Positions 15,144 through 23,443 of a DNA stretch of 33,399 bases are shown here, in pieces; the first letter of the stretch is position 1; the number at the start of each line of letters is the position of its first letter. Origin of the DNA: Hahella sp. (GTDB lineage Bacteria; Pseudomonadota; Gammaproteobacteria; Pseudomonadales; Oleiphilaceae); NCBI GenBank assembly GCA_028280065.1, contig JANQMN010000146.1, positions 1 through 33,399 on the forward strand. The letters run 5' to 3'. The notes under the pieces were generated by a model. That model saw only the letters and a program-made list of their open reading frames with translations, searched no databases and was not told the DNA's origin. A program made the translations under genes and the position numbers.

Positions 15144-16424
15144 ATGACAAAAACGACTCTGAATATTCCTAAGCTATTTAAAAGCGCGCTAGCCGCGAGT
15201 TGTCTATTGGGTTCGGCAACCTTGGCCGATGCTGCCGGCATGCCTGGTATTAATGCCGACCAGATAAAAGGCGAAATAATTTTTTTTACCAATCGAACCG
15301 ATCTACTGGATGCGGGTGTCTACGATCGATATACACGGGAATTCAAGGAACTCTATCCTGAAGTTAGTAACGTGAAAGTGGTTGCGTTCGCGGATTATCA
15401 GGGTGGCCTGCGTCCCCGAATGAATACCGGGGATTATGGCGATGTGGTGCTCATCTTACCGTCCGTCCCTTCGGAACAGTATGCAAATTTCTATGAGCCG
15501 CTAGAGTTGTATGCCGAGGATGAAGTGTATTTTCATGATGCTTGGGCCTACGATGGAAACATCTACGGCATTTCGGGCGGTAACTCAGTGGAAGGTCTTG
15601 TTTATAACAAGAAGGTTTTGCAGGAAGCGGGGGTTGCGGTCCCCATTAAAACAATTTCCGGGCTTTATGAAGCCGCAGAAAAAATTAGCGATATAGGTAA
15701 GATTCCACTCTACATTAACTTTGGTGCGCAATGGCCGCTACAGCAGTGGGATAAGTTTCCGATTGTGGTAGAGGGTAACGATGGTGTTTATGAAAAAATG
15801 CTGGAACAGGATAAACCTTTTTCTGGTAACACCGCCTATAACACCTCGTTGAACGTACTAAAAACCTTTATTCAAAAAGGCTGGACTGAAAAAGACCTGA
15901 TGACAAATTCCTGGGAAGATTCCAAGGTCGCCTTTGCCAAGGGGCAGGCCGCCATGTATTACCTGGGCAATTGGGTGATTCCTCAGGTTGTCGATAATGG
16001 CGCCGATCATCAAAATATCGGGTTTATGCCGATTCCTTCCAACGAGACGGGAGAGCTGCGCGCTCAAATGAATCATGATTGGGGTTATGCCGTTAGTAAG
16101 TACTCAAAAAACAAAGAAACCGCGAAAGCTTATATAAAGTTTATTTTGGAGCAATCGGACTTCAATACCATTGCCGGATTTATCCCGACAGTTAAATCAA
16201 AAGAGCCTACACTGCCGCAGCTAAAGGAATATATGAGTTACAACCCGAAAGTGATTCAAACGCCGGTAAACTCATCGCACTTTATCGAAGTTACCAATCG
16301 ATCAAAAATTGACTTTTATTCCGGTGGTTACATCCAAGACGCTATGATGGCGAAGGATTTTCAAGCGGCACTGGAAAAGCTTGATTCGCGATGGACACGT
16401 GCTAAGAAGCGGGTGTTGCGATAA
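15144..16424 (+). CDS. Sugar ABC transporter periplasmic binding protein
   Basis: A 426-residue extracellular solute-binding protein (family 1). A signal peptide (about 1-30, ending LADA) is followed by a two-lobed sugar-binding fold with GDVVLILP, YGISGGNSVEGLVYNKK and KGQAAMYYLGNW motifs typical of oligosaccharide binders. It would deliver a sugar to an inner-membrane ABC permease. Sharing an operator with the mannanase suggests manno-oligosaccharides, which is inference. No permease or ATPase gene follows; the next gene is a dehydrogenase. AAGG precedes ATG 15144. The last residues (RWTRAKKRVLR) are unusually basic for this family, so the C-terminus may be altered. Confidence 0.88.
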   Translation: MTKTTLNIPKLFKSALAASCLLGSATLADAAGMPGINADQIKGEIIFFTNRTDLLDAGVYDRYTREFKELYPEVSNVKVVAFADYQGGLRPRMNTGDYGDVVLILPSVPSEQYANFYEPLELYAEDEVYFHDAWAYDGNIYGISGGNSVEGLVYNKKVLQEAGVAVPIKTISGLYEAAEKISDIGKIPLYINFGAQWPLQQWDKFPIVVEGNDGVYEKMLEQDKPFSGNTAYNTSLNVLKTFIQKGWTEKDLMTNSWEDSKVAFAKGQAAMYYLGNWVIPQVVDNGADHQNIGFMPIPSNETGELRAQMNHDWGYAVSKYSKNKETAKAYIKFILEQSDFNTIAGFIPTVKSKEPTLPQLKEYMSYNPKVIQTPVNSSHFIEVTNRSKIDFYSGGYIQDAMMAKDFQAALEKLDSRWTRAKKRVLR

Positions 16425-16467
16425 TGCCATCAATGGTACGCTTCTGTGGATGAGATGCAGTAATTCC

Positions 16468-16506
16468 GGTGGAGCAGGGTAGTATTCATCTATTCGATGC
16501 TCCACC
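16468..16506. repeat. Inverted repeat after the binding-protein gene
   Basis: GGTGGAGCA and TGCTCCACC form a perfect 9-bp stem with a 21-nt loop, starting 43 bp after the stop. No T-run follows, so it is not a clear terminator. It could protect the upstream mRNA or mark the edge of a deletion. Confidence 0.5.
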
Positions 16507-16710
16507 AAGGTCGGGACGACCGAAACAGAAAATGGTTATCATGTGGCCCTGGGCATTCGACTAACTGCCGAAGCTTTTGGAAATTCAACTTTGTAAGGCG
16601 AGTCGATAGATTAATCGGTAAATAAAACCTGGCAAGTTGACGATACCGATCTTTCCGGGATTCGCATTAACGATAATCAAGTGCCTCAAGTAGCACTAGT
16701 TGCGTGGTAG
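16507..16710 (+). pseudogene. Possible decayed C-terminal gene fragment
   Basis: One frame reads protein-like residues (ENGYHVALGIRLTAEAFG, then TWQVDDTDLSGIRIN and QVPQVALVAW), interrupted by two in-frame stops and ended by a third. There is no start. I do not recognise the family. It lies where a sugar permease gene might be expected, but the residues look soluble or beta-rich, not like a membrane permease. Low confidence, by composition only. Confidence 0.3.
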
Positions 16711-16771
16711 GCCAAGGTGGGCAAAAATGAATTGTCATAACTGAAAGCAAAACCTGCAATAGGAGTCTTAA

Positions 16772-17428
16772 ATGGAACGTGCTCTTGTCACCGGTGCCAA
16801 TCGCGGCATCGGCTTGGCCATCGCCAAAGGCCTCGTTAAGGAAGGTCATGAAGTTCTACTTGGATCGCGCGATTTCTCGGCAGGCGAAGAGGTTGCTGGA
16901 GAAATCGGTGCCACTGCGGTTGAGTTAGATGTGGCCGATCCGGTTTGTATCGAAAAGGTGGTGAAGCAGGTGGGGCCTGTTGATATCTTAATCAACAATG
17001 CAGGGGTTCTCGGTTCCGGCAGTGTTTTAGACGACATTAACGAGTTTAACCAATCCATGGCCGTGATGGTTTATGGGCCGTTTTTGCTGATGCACCATTT
17101 GATACCGCAGATGGTGGCGCAGGGTTACGGCAGGGTTGTCAATGTTTCCTCCGGCTGGGGGGCTTTTTCCGATGGTTTGGAAGGACCAGGCGCTTATGGC
17201 GTTGCCAAAGCGGCGCTTAACGCACTAACGGTTTCGGCTGCCCGCAACCTGCCTGATTGTGTCAAAGTAAATGCCATGTGCCCCGGCTGGGTGCGAACCC
17301 GCATGGGCGGCATGGATGCAACCCGGTCAGTGGAAGAGGGGGCCGATACCGCCATTTGGTTGGCTACCCTGGATGACAACGGTCCAACCGGTGGTTTCTT
17401 CAGGGACCGAAAAGCAATTAGCTGGTAG
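16772..17428 (+). CDS. Short-chain dehydrogenase/reductase
   Basis: A 218-residue NAD(P)-dependent oxidoreductase of the classical SDR family. It has the cofactor motif TGANRGIG (7-14), NNAG (75-78), the catalytic serine in NVSSGWG (about 126) and YGVAK with Y142 and K146. PGWVRT (171-176) follows the active site. The short C-terminus ending [10 protein letters not shown] resembles carbonyl-reductase-like members. It probably reduces a carbonyl compound in the cytoplasm; the substrate is unknown. AGGAG lies about 7 bases before ATG 16772. It has no clear operon partner; the helicase gene follows after 103 bp. Confidence 0.9.
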   Translation: MERALVTGANRGIGLAIAKGLVKEGHEVLLGSRDFSAGEEVAGEIGATAVELDVADPVCIEKVVKQVGPVDILINNAGVLGSGSVLDDINEFNQSMAVMVYGPFLLMHHLIPQMVAQGYGRVVNVSSGWGAFSDGLEGPGAYGVAKAALNALTVSAARNLPDCVKVNAMCPGWVRTRMGGMDATRSVEEGADTAIWLATLDDNGPTGGFFRDRKAISW

Positions 17429-17531
17429 TTTTTCACCCATAAGCGGCAGAAATTCAGCTTGTGCATCCGGTTTATCAGCTAAGCTAAAAGTCCTGTAAGA
17501 TAATATTCACAGGTGTGGCAACTAGCTGCTT

Positions 17532-20500
17532 ATGGTCACCTTTTCCCACACCGCGAAGGTATTGTTCTATCGCGATTGTTATATTGCAGACAATCGCGAG
17601 TTGGCTATTTGGAATGTGTTGTCGAAGCAGCTGGAGCAGCGCCGGTTTTTCGATCATTCCTTAGTGGCACAGTTACAGGATAGCGGGCAACTCCCTTTGC
17701 CCCAAGACTACTGCCAGCCCTTGGCCCAGCAGATTCAAACCTACCGCCGAGAGAAGTCGCTGTTATTTGTTACGGATTTCGTGGTGGGTACCCAGTCGGA
17801 TGAAACCCAGGGCGGACGTGCCCGCATCATTCGAGCGCCACTGAATATCTATGAGGCGGACCTCGCTGCAACAGATAGCGCTAGTCTGGTAATCAGCCCT
17901 GATAGTCACCGTTGGAATCCAGCCGCTATTTCGATTTTGTTTTCCACCGGCGAAGGGATAGAGGCCCTGGAATCTCTGCGAGCGAAAACGCAAGACCAAC
18001 TTAGTCTTGATCTATTCGCGTTATCGACCCGGCTCAAAGAGCTCAATGATTCTGATCTAGACATTACTATCGAAGGAGACTACTGCTCAGAAAACCGCCT
18101 GAAGAAATTCCGTACTTCTACGAACCGTCTAATTCTCTGTCAGGGAGCAGCCCTGCTTTTGGCAACAAGGTCAACGGCTTCCCGAGGATGTATTGACGAG
18201 CTTAATTTAATCTCCGAGCAGTCCGATATTTCGGCACCGATGCGAACGCTTCTCGCACTGGATGCGGAGGCTACGCCGAATCCAGTGGCGAAGACTGGGC
18301 AACCAAATATTTCCGGCTCACCAGCTCCAGCGGAAATCGATAACGTCCCCGGATTGCTCAGCCATTCCCAGCAATCCGCTTTGCACAACGCAGCCAACAA
18401 AGTCCTTAGCATCCTGATAGGCCCTCCGGGTACAGGCAAGAGTTACACCATTGCCTGTATCGCGATGGAGCGGTTTCTCAAGGGCGAGTCGGTTCTGGTT
18501 GTTTCGTCCAACGAACACGCGGTGGATGTGGTGCAAAACAAGCTTGTTGAACAATTGGGCATTTCGGCAAACGCCATATTGCGTGCCGGCAATCATGACT
18601 ACCTGCGGCAGTTGAAAAACTATCTGGACGAAGTGACCAGGAACTCCGCTCTGGAAGATCCCGGCCAATCAAAAATGCCTGCGATAAAGGATGTAAGAAA
18701 CAGGCTTGAGCGATTGGAAACAGAGTTTCTCCGAAGTGGTCAGCGAGCCGTTAAGGACGGTATTTACGCTTCCCTCGCTTTGGATTCCGCTAGGGGCGCT
18801 TCACTCTGGCAAGGTCTATTGATCTGGTGGATGCGGCAGCGCTGGCGCAAGTCCGGTTATCTCTATGAACAGCTACATCAAATTCAGCAACTGCACCGGG
18901 AAAGAGAGCGGCTTCTGGCCAGCCAAATCAGTCATGTCTATGGCTCCGCATTGCAGAAGACCTTGAATCAACACCGCAAGGAATTGGTTACCTTTCTGCG
19001 TGGCCTGAAAGCGAGGACTTCACACCGCCAGGGCAATCTATTCGAGGAAGTGGATTATCAGGTACTCCTGAAGGCACTGCCGATCTGGTGTTGCTCACTG
19101 GCTGGATTGCATCGGGCTCTACCTCTCAAGCCGGAACTCTTTGACCTGGTGATCGTCGATGAATCCACCCAATGCGATATCGCCTCCAGCATTCCGGCCC
19201 TATATCGAGCGAAGCGGGCGGTGATTGTGGGGGATCCTAAGCAACTAAGGCATGTTTCCTTTCTTTCCCGCAATAAAGAGCATTCGCTACGCAATAAACA
19301 TGGATTACACAATTCCTCAATGATGAGTTATCGCGACGATAGTTTAATCGACCTTGCCAACGCCATGGTGACATCCCAAAAAGCCGTTGTGCTGCTGGAC
19401 GAACACTATCGAAGCGTACCTGAGCTGATCAGCTTTAGTAATCGGCGTTTCTACCAAAACCAATTGCGGGTAATGACGGCGAAACCCACGCAAGTTCAAC
19501 GGCGGGGATTGGAGGTAAAAATCATCCGGGACGGAGAAAGAAGGCAGGGCGTTAACCAGAAAGAAGCCGAATCATTGCTGGTGCACCTCGCCGATTTATT
19601 GGAAAAACAGAAGAACGTCACCGAGGACTATCGCCTTACCTTCGGTGTGCTGTCCTTCTTTAGGGAACAAGCCGATTATCTGCAGCAGTTACTCCTGGAG
19701 CGAATCGATTTCAGCACCCTGGCGCGCCATAAACTGCGTGCCTCGACGCCCTATGGTTTTCAGGGGGAAGAACGGGACATCATGCTGATATCCTGTGCCG
19801 TTGATGACAATACTTCGGCAATGACCTATCGGTACCTGAATCGGGAAGATGTTTTCAACGTCGCGGTCACCCGCGCAAGAGAAGTACAAACCCTGTTCGT
19901 ATCCGCGACACCGGAAAATGTCCCTGCTAACTCCCTGCTAAGGGAGTATCTGGAAGCGCATTTCCAGCAGCAAAGTCAACCGGTTGTCGAGGTATTTACA
20001 AGCCGCGAACGGTATCTGGAGGACATCGCCCAGGAACTGGCATCCACCGGCGCTTATCTTCTGCGCAACTATAGTGTGGCCGGTATTACGCTGGATTTAG
20101 TGGTCTGCAAGGAGTTCCATGCGATCGCCCTTGACCTCATCGGCTTTCCGGGTGAACACCAGGACGTCCTGCACCTCGACCACTATAAGATTTTCGAACG
20201 GGCGGGATTGACACTTTTTCCTTTAAGTTATTTCGCCTGGAAGTTTGCCCGTCAGGATGTCTTGAAAAAATTAATCGCAATCTTCCAATCGTTACAAGAA
20301 AAGGATGCGGCAATCCGACGCTCCGAATTACTGGTTACCCATTGGCACAAGCTGTTGGTTCATGATGACAACCTGGCCCGCCGTGTTCGCCTGCTGGAAC
20401 AGGAGTTAGGGACCACAGAAGCGGATAAAGTGAAAATCCAGGTAGCCGACTTGGTGCACCAATATTGCCATTTGCTCAGCGTGTTGAATCGAAAACTCGA

Positions 20501-20897
20501 AAGCACGGAATTAACCTTCACTCGATACGCAAGCGCGGCACGCCAGGTGGTAGAGAGCTGTATCGACAATATGAACAGCTATGTATTGATGACAAGAAGT
20601 ATGGAGCGATCGCCATCAGCCGATAATGCGGACCTCGAGTTATCCGAACCAGATAACTCCGATCAAGCAACCTCAGAACCTTCCAAGTTGGAACTTTCCA
20701 CGGTGCAACAACAGCAACGGCAACTTCAAAAAGTCATGTCGGATTTATACAACTACAACGAAATGGCCATCGAGCGGCTGCAAACCATGGCGCTGACCTG
20801 GGCTGGACAGCAACCCACACAGGAAGTGGCAAATGAAAGTCTGGTGGAGATGGATCGGCTAATCGGGTTAATTCAGGAGTATTCGGTTAAGGCATGA
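17532..20897 (+). CDS. Superfamily 1 (Upf1-like) helicase with nuclease-like C-terminal region
   Basis: A 1121-residue protein. Residues 1-265 are a family-specific N-terminal region. The helicase core has Walker A GPPGTGKS (297-304), Walker B VIVDEST (540-546), GDPKQL (567-572), DEHYRS (623-628), TPYGFQGEE (739-747) and NVAVTRAR (776-783). This order is that of Upf1/DNA2-like SF1 helicases. An insertion of about 200 residues (340-530) separates motifs I and II and is rich in charged helices. Residues about 820-905 resemble a Vsr/DUF559-like endonuclease fold (LDLVV with D855, ALDLIG with D868), but the expected catalytic lysine is missing, so it may be inactive. A helical tail (905-1121) holds an acidic linker at about 1028-1055. 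It may act in DNA repair or phage defence; neither is shown. The ribosome site is weak. Confidence 0.85.
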   Translation: MVTFSHTAKVLFYRDCYIADNRELAIWNVLSKQLEQRRFFDHSLVAQLQDSGQLPLPQDYCQPLAQQIQTYRREKSLLFVTDFVVGTQSDETQGGRARIIRAPLNIYEADLAATDSASLVISPDSHRWNPAAISILFSTGEGIEALESLRAKTQDQLSLDLFALSTRLKELNDSDLDITIEGDYCSENRLKKFRTSTNRLILCQGAALLLATRSTASRGCIDELNLISEQSDISAPMRTLLALDAEATPNPVAKTGQPNISGSPAPAEIDNVPGLLSHSQQSALHNAANKVLSILIGPPGTGKSYTIACIAMERFLKGESVLVVSSNEHAVDVVQNKLVEQLGISANAILRAGNHDYLRQLKNYLDEVTRNSALEDPGQSKMPAIKDVRNRLERLETEFLRSGQRAVKDGIYASLALDSARGASLWQGLLIWWMRQRWRKSGYLYEQLHQIQQLHRERERLLASQISHVYGSALQKTLNQHRKELVTFLRGLKARTSHRQGNLFEEVDYQVLLKALPIWCCSLAGLHRALPLKPELFDLVIVDESTQCDIASSIPALYRAKRAVIVGDPKQLRHVSFLSRNKEHSLRNKHGLHNSSMMSYRDDSLIDLANAMVTSQKAVVLLDEHYRSVPELISFSNRRFYQNQLRVMTAKPTQVQRRGLEVKIIRDGERRQGVNQKEAESLLVHLADLLEKQKNVTEDYRLTFGVLSFFREQADYLQQLLLERIDFSTLARHKLRASTPYGFQGEERDIMLISCAVDDNTSAMTYRYLNREDVFNVAVTRAREVQTLFVSATPENVPANSLLREYLEAHFQQQSQPVVEVFTSRERYLEDIAQELASTGAYLLRNYSVAGITLDLVVCKEFHAIALDLIGFPGEHQDVLHLDHYKIFERAGLTLFPLSYFAWKFARQDVLKKLIAIFQSLQEKDAAIRRSELLVTHWHKLLVHDDNLARRVRLLEQELGTTEADKVKIQVADLVHQYCHLLSVLNRKLESTELTFTRYASAARQVVESCIDNMNSYVLMTRSMERSPSADNADLELSEPDNSDQATSEPSKLELSTVQQQQRQLQKVMSDLYNYNEMAIERLQTMALTWAGQQPTQEVANESLVEMDRLIGLIQEYSVKA

Positions 20898-21030
20898 TGG
20901 GCAGCATTTCCTCGCTGGAAATCGAATGCAGAGTCGCAGGCAGATAGCGTTTGTTTTGATATTAAACTGGGGTTCTGTATAGTTTTGAAGCATAACTTGG
21001 CTACCCTGAGCACTGAGATAGTAATTAAAC

Positions 21031-21435
21031 ATGGAAATAGTACGGATATCTTGGGAAGAGACAATTCCAGTCCGTCATGAGGTATTGTGGCCTGAAAAGG
21101 AATCTTCTTTTTGTAAGGTCGAAGGTGATGAAGACGCAATGCACTATGGTGTATTGGTAAATGATGCTTTAGTCTGCGTGGCATCGGTTTACATAAACTC
21201 AGACCAAGCTCGCTTAAGAAAGTTTGCAACCCTGAAGAAGTTTCAGAGTCGTGGTATTGGGAGTGCTGTTCTTAGCTATATCTTAGAAGATCTATCGAAA
21301 CTCCCTTTGAAGTGCTTTTGGTTTGATGCGCGCGAATCGGCAATCGGATTCTACAAAAAATTTGGTTTTGAAAAAGTCGGATCTCGCTTTCATAAAAGCG
21401 AAGTTCCCTATTTCAAAATGTCTAGACGGTTATAA
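21031..21435 (+). CDS. GNAT-family N-acetyltransferase
   Basis: A 134-residue acetyl-CoA-dependent acetyltransferase. The acetyl-CoA pyrophosphate loop is SRGIGSAVL, preceded by the beta4 strand RLRKFATL, with a C-terminal AIGFYKKFGFEKVG typical of GNATs. The substrate is unknown. The leader lacks a clear ribosome site, and the gene is AT-richer than the helicase before it. It stands alone among small, unrelated genes, which suggests acquisition by transfer. Confidence 0.85.
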   Translation: MEIVRISWEETIPVRHEVLWPEKESSFCKVEGDEDAMHYGVLVNDALVCVASVYINSDQARLRKFATLKKFQSRGIGSAVLSYILEDLSKLPLKCFWFDARESAIGFYKKFGFEKVGSRFHKSEVPYFKMSRRL

Positions 21436-21543
21436 CTCTAGCATAGTCGGTTAAGCAGAAGCGAATGTCAGCCTCACTGGCGGTTTTGGGTTGAGTTTAT
21501 ATAGAAAGGCAGAATGAATGGTTCTGTAGTACAAAGCAGTTAT
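21432..21543. repeat. Possible attC-like element between GNAT and methyltransferase genes
   Basis: ATAACT (21432-21437) and AGTTAT (21538-21543) are inverted repeats about 110 bp apart, bracketing a short gene-free stretch. The right end reads GTTATGC, and the middle has CGGTTTTGGGTTGAGTTT, loosely like Vibrio cassette repeats. The arms are short and the consensus GTTRRRY is not fully met. No integrase is in view. Low confidence. Confidence 0.25.
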
Positions 21544-21557
21544 GCGCTTAGTTGGTA

Positions 21558-22097
21558 ATGAAATCAGATCTCAGTTGGCTCGATAGATGGGCCGGCAAAA
21601 TAAGAAATAAATCTGTATTGGAATTAGGTGCGGGTTCTGGCATTGATTCAGAGATCCTGAGGGGAATAGCGAAGGATCTGATTGCAACGGATTTAGTCGA
21701 GAATCCCGACCGCGGCATTATATTCTTGGATCACAGCAAATCTTTACCGTTTTGTAGTGGAAGCTTTGATGTGGTGATAGCTAGTCTTTCATTGCATTAT
21801 TTTGAATGGAAACTAACCGAGCAAATAGTTAGGGAAATTCATAGAGTGCTAAAACCTAACGGTCTACTAATCGGCAGACTGAATTCTGTAGCTGATATTA
21901 ACTATGGTGCTATAGGCTATCCCAGGATTGAAGAAGGGCTATTCAACGTAGAGAATCAAAAGAAGCGATTCTTCACCAAAAGCGATCTGTTTAAACTTTT
22001 TGAAAAAAAGTGGAACTTCGAGTCAATCAGCGAAAAGCAAATTGATAGATACGAAATGACAAAAACAATCTGGGAGTTTGCGGTGACCTGTGCATAG
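21558..22097 (+). CDS. Class I SAM-dependent methyltransferase
   Basis: A 179-residue methyltransferase-11-like protein. Motif I is VLELGAGSG (20-28), followed by an acidic residue after strand 2 (ATDL), DVVIASLSLHYF and REIHRVLKPNGLLIGRL. These give a complete SAM-binding Rossmann fold, with a short C-terminal half. The substrate cannot be read. I prefer ATG 21558 over a TTG six bases earlier; neither has a good ribosome site. AT-rich by eye, in the accessory block. Confidence 0.85.
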   Translation: MKSDLSWLDRWAGKIRNKSVLELGAGSGIDSEILRGIAKDLIATDLVENPDRGIIFLDHSKSLPFCSGSFDVVIASLSLHYFEWKLTEQIVREIHRVLKPNGLLIGRLNSVADINYGAIGYPRIEEGLFNVENQKKRFFTKSDLFKLFEKKWNFESISEKQIDRYEMTKTIWEFAVTCA

Positions 22098-22103
22098 CAA
22101 ACA

Positions 22104-22130
22104 CGGGTTGGGGAGTCGTAACCTCACCCG
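22104..22130. repeat. Hairpin after the methyltransferase gene
   Basis: CGGGTTGGG can pair with CCTCACCCG (5 bp, a mismatch, then 3 bp with a G-U), just after the methyltransferase stop. No T-run follows. It could be a transcript end or part of a cassette recombination site. Confidence 0.3.
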
Positions 22131-22158
22131 AACTGAAAAGCGTTATTAGCACGGGATT

Positions 22159-22355
22159 ATGAGACTGCTCTAATAAAAGCCGCAAATGATCTCATGTCTG
22201 AAGGCTACAAGTTCGAAACTGTTTACGACGGCAAAGTGAATCAACTAGATTCGAGCAAATGGTGGGATCAGTATGTTATGGAAAAATGGAAGGATTATTC
22301 TGACCACTTCCCATCTCAAGAAGATATTGAAGTTCTAGAGCTAACTGGTGGCTAA
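22159..22355 (+). pseudogene. Small unknown gene, apparently broken at its start
   Basis: The frame 22161-22355 encodes 64 protein-like residues (ETALIKAANDLMSEGYKF onward, with SSKWWDQYVMEKWKDY and ending EVLELTGG). It lacks a start codon in frame. An ATG at 22159 lies one base out of frame, so adding a single G would give ATG-GAG and a 65-residue protein. Alternatively translation begins at ATG 22194 (53 residues, no ribosome site). I do not recognise the family. Frameshift, sequencing error or a truncated cassette are all possible. Confidence 0.5.
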
Positions 22356-22368
22356 TGGGCGTCCCTTG

Positions 22369-22395
22369 ACGGGGGTGGATAATGGGTGACCCCGT
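22369..22395. repeat. GC-rich inverted repeat
   Basis: ACGGGG and CCCCGT flank a 15-nt loop, 14 bp after the small broken gene. The sequence GGGTGGATAATGGGTGACCC inside it looks like a dispersed intergenic element rather than a terminator. Confidence 0.35.
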
Positions 22396-22505
22396 TTAAC
22401 TCTACACATAGCATTGGTATGTGGAATTTACGGCTTGGCTCCCTGTGTTCAAAATCAGGCCAGGGTGATACGCGGTCTTTGATAGGCTTGAGTCACTTGC
22501 AGTAG

Positions 22506-22529
22506 CAGATAAGCCACATGGCTTACCTG
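22506..22529 (-). terminator. Stem-loop after the lipoprotein gene
   Basis: On the minus strand CAGGTAAGCC pairs with GGCTTATCTG over all 10 positions (one G-U) around ATGT. It begins 16 bases after the lipoprotein stop. The G-U pair exists only in the minus-strand transcript, which fits a role for that transcript. There is no T-run, so it is at best an imperfect terminator. Confidence 0.4.
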
Positions 22530-22544
22530 CGTTATATCTGTTAA

Positions 22545-22889
22545 TTATTTATCGAGCATATCAGCCATAATCTGGCAGCTCCAATCTTGCTCCAAGGTGC
22601 TTCTAGCTGCTAACTGAAAAAGTTCATACTGTTCTCCTACCGGTGCATTGGCAATGGCATACCAAGCCTGTCGGGCAGGATCGTCTGACTCCATAGTTGT
22701 ATCGACAATCTCTCTGACCTGATAGCCCAACTCACGGACATCTGTAAATGCTTTAGCTTCCTGAGCCACCTGCTCGAACACTGAACATACTTGATCAAAT
22801 CCATTGTTTTCAGGCTGCGGTGAACAAGCAGCGTTTGTCAAAATAAGCAGTATGATGATAGCCCGCATAAATATACCGACGGATGTCAT
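22545..22889 (-). CDS. Small predicted lipoprotein of unknown function
   Basis: A 114-residue protein with a lipoprotein signal (hydrophobic IIILLILT, then NAAC with C22). The mature part is acidic and helical, with two further cysteines that could form a disulfide, and should sit in the periplasm attached to a membrane. I choose ATG 22889: GGAG lies nine bases upstream, and it overlaps the preceding gene's stop as ATGA. A start at 22904 would give a longer, unneeded N-terminus. The coupling implies it works with the upstream 185-residue protein. Small lipoproteins in this position are often immunity proteins for a toxin, but no motif proves that. Confidence 0.75.
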   Translation of the reverse strand: MTSVGIFMRAIIILLILTNAACSPQPENNGFDQVCSVFEQVAQEAKAFTDVRELGYQVREIVDTTMESDDPARQAWYAIANAPVGEQYELFQLAARSTLEQDWSCQIMADMLDK

Positions 22890-23443
22890 TTTCTTGTTCT
22901 CCATAAAAAGTTTCCATGTTGGTCTCTCTCAAATGGAATCTTGGGTTGATAGACTACTACTGCACTTCTAGGAAGAAAATCGTGCACCATTCGATTTTTA
23001 GCATCCGTGATGTACACCCAAAGTCCATTTTCATGCTGCCAAGCGGTTCCTCCATGATTTGCGATTGTCATTGCATTAATTTGGGCAGGGCTAGGAGCGT
23101 AGTGATAACAGGCTTTTATAAACTTAGCATAGGGCATTTGCTCCCCCGCCTGGATTTCACGAAGCTTCGCGTTAGTGTCGTCATCCACTATGGATTTGAA
23201 AATGCCTGTTACAGAAGTGGCAAAACCAACCAGGGGATTCGACAATCCAGCAATATATAGACTCCAATCGATGGAATCTGGAGAGTTGCCATTTACTGAA
23301 TAGTCCAATGCCCAAACTGCCGGAGTCACAAAGACACCTGCAGTACTCCTGCCGACTTTATCCAATCCCATAGACGTGATTGTACTAGATATTGATTTTA
23401 TGGTTGAGTTGTGGTCATTAATACGTGTAGTTAAGCTTTCCAT
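22886..23443 (-). CDS. Unknown 185-residue protein coupled to a lipoprotein gene
   Basis: I do not recognise this family. AAGGA lies upstream of ATG 23443 and the composition is protein-like. Residues about 30-85 contain two moderately hydrophobic, glycine-rich stretches (STAGVFVTPAVWALDY; YIAGLSNPLVGFATSVTGIF), then a DDD turn. The C-terminal half (about 100-185) is soluble, with ANHGGTAWQHENGLWVYIT and a basic end. There is no signal peptide. Its stop overlaps the lipoprotein start (ATGA). The pattern would suit a membrane-active or enzymatic effector with a periplasmic immunity lipoprotein, but that is inference from layout alone. Confidence 0.7.
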   Translation of the reverse strand: MESLTTRINDHNSTIKSISSTITSMGLDKVGRSTAGVFVTPAVWALDYSVNGNSPDSIDWSLYIAGLSNPLVGFATSVTGIFKSIVDDDTNAKLREIQAGEQMPYAKFIKACYHYAPSPAQINAMTIANHGGTAWQHENGLWVYITDAKNRMVHDFLPRSAVVVYQPKIPFERDQHGNFLWRTRK

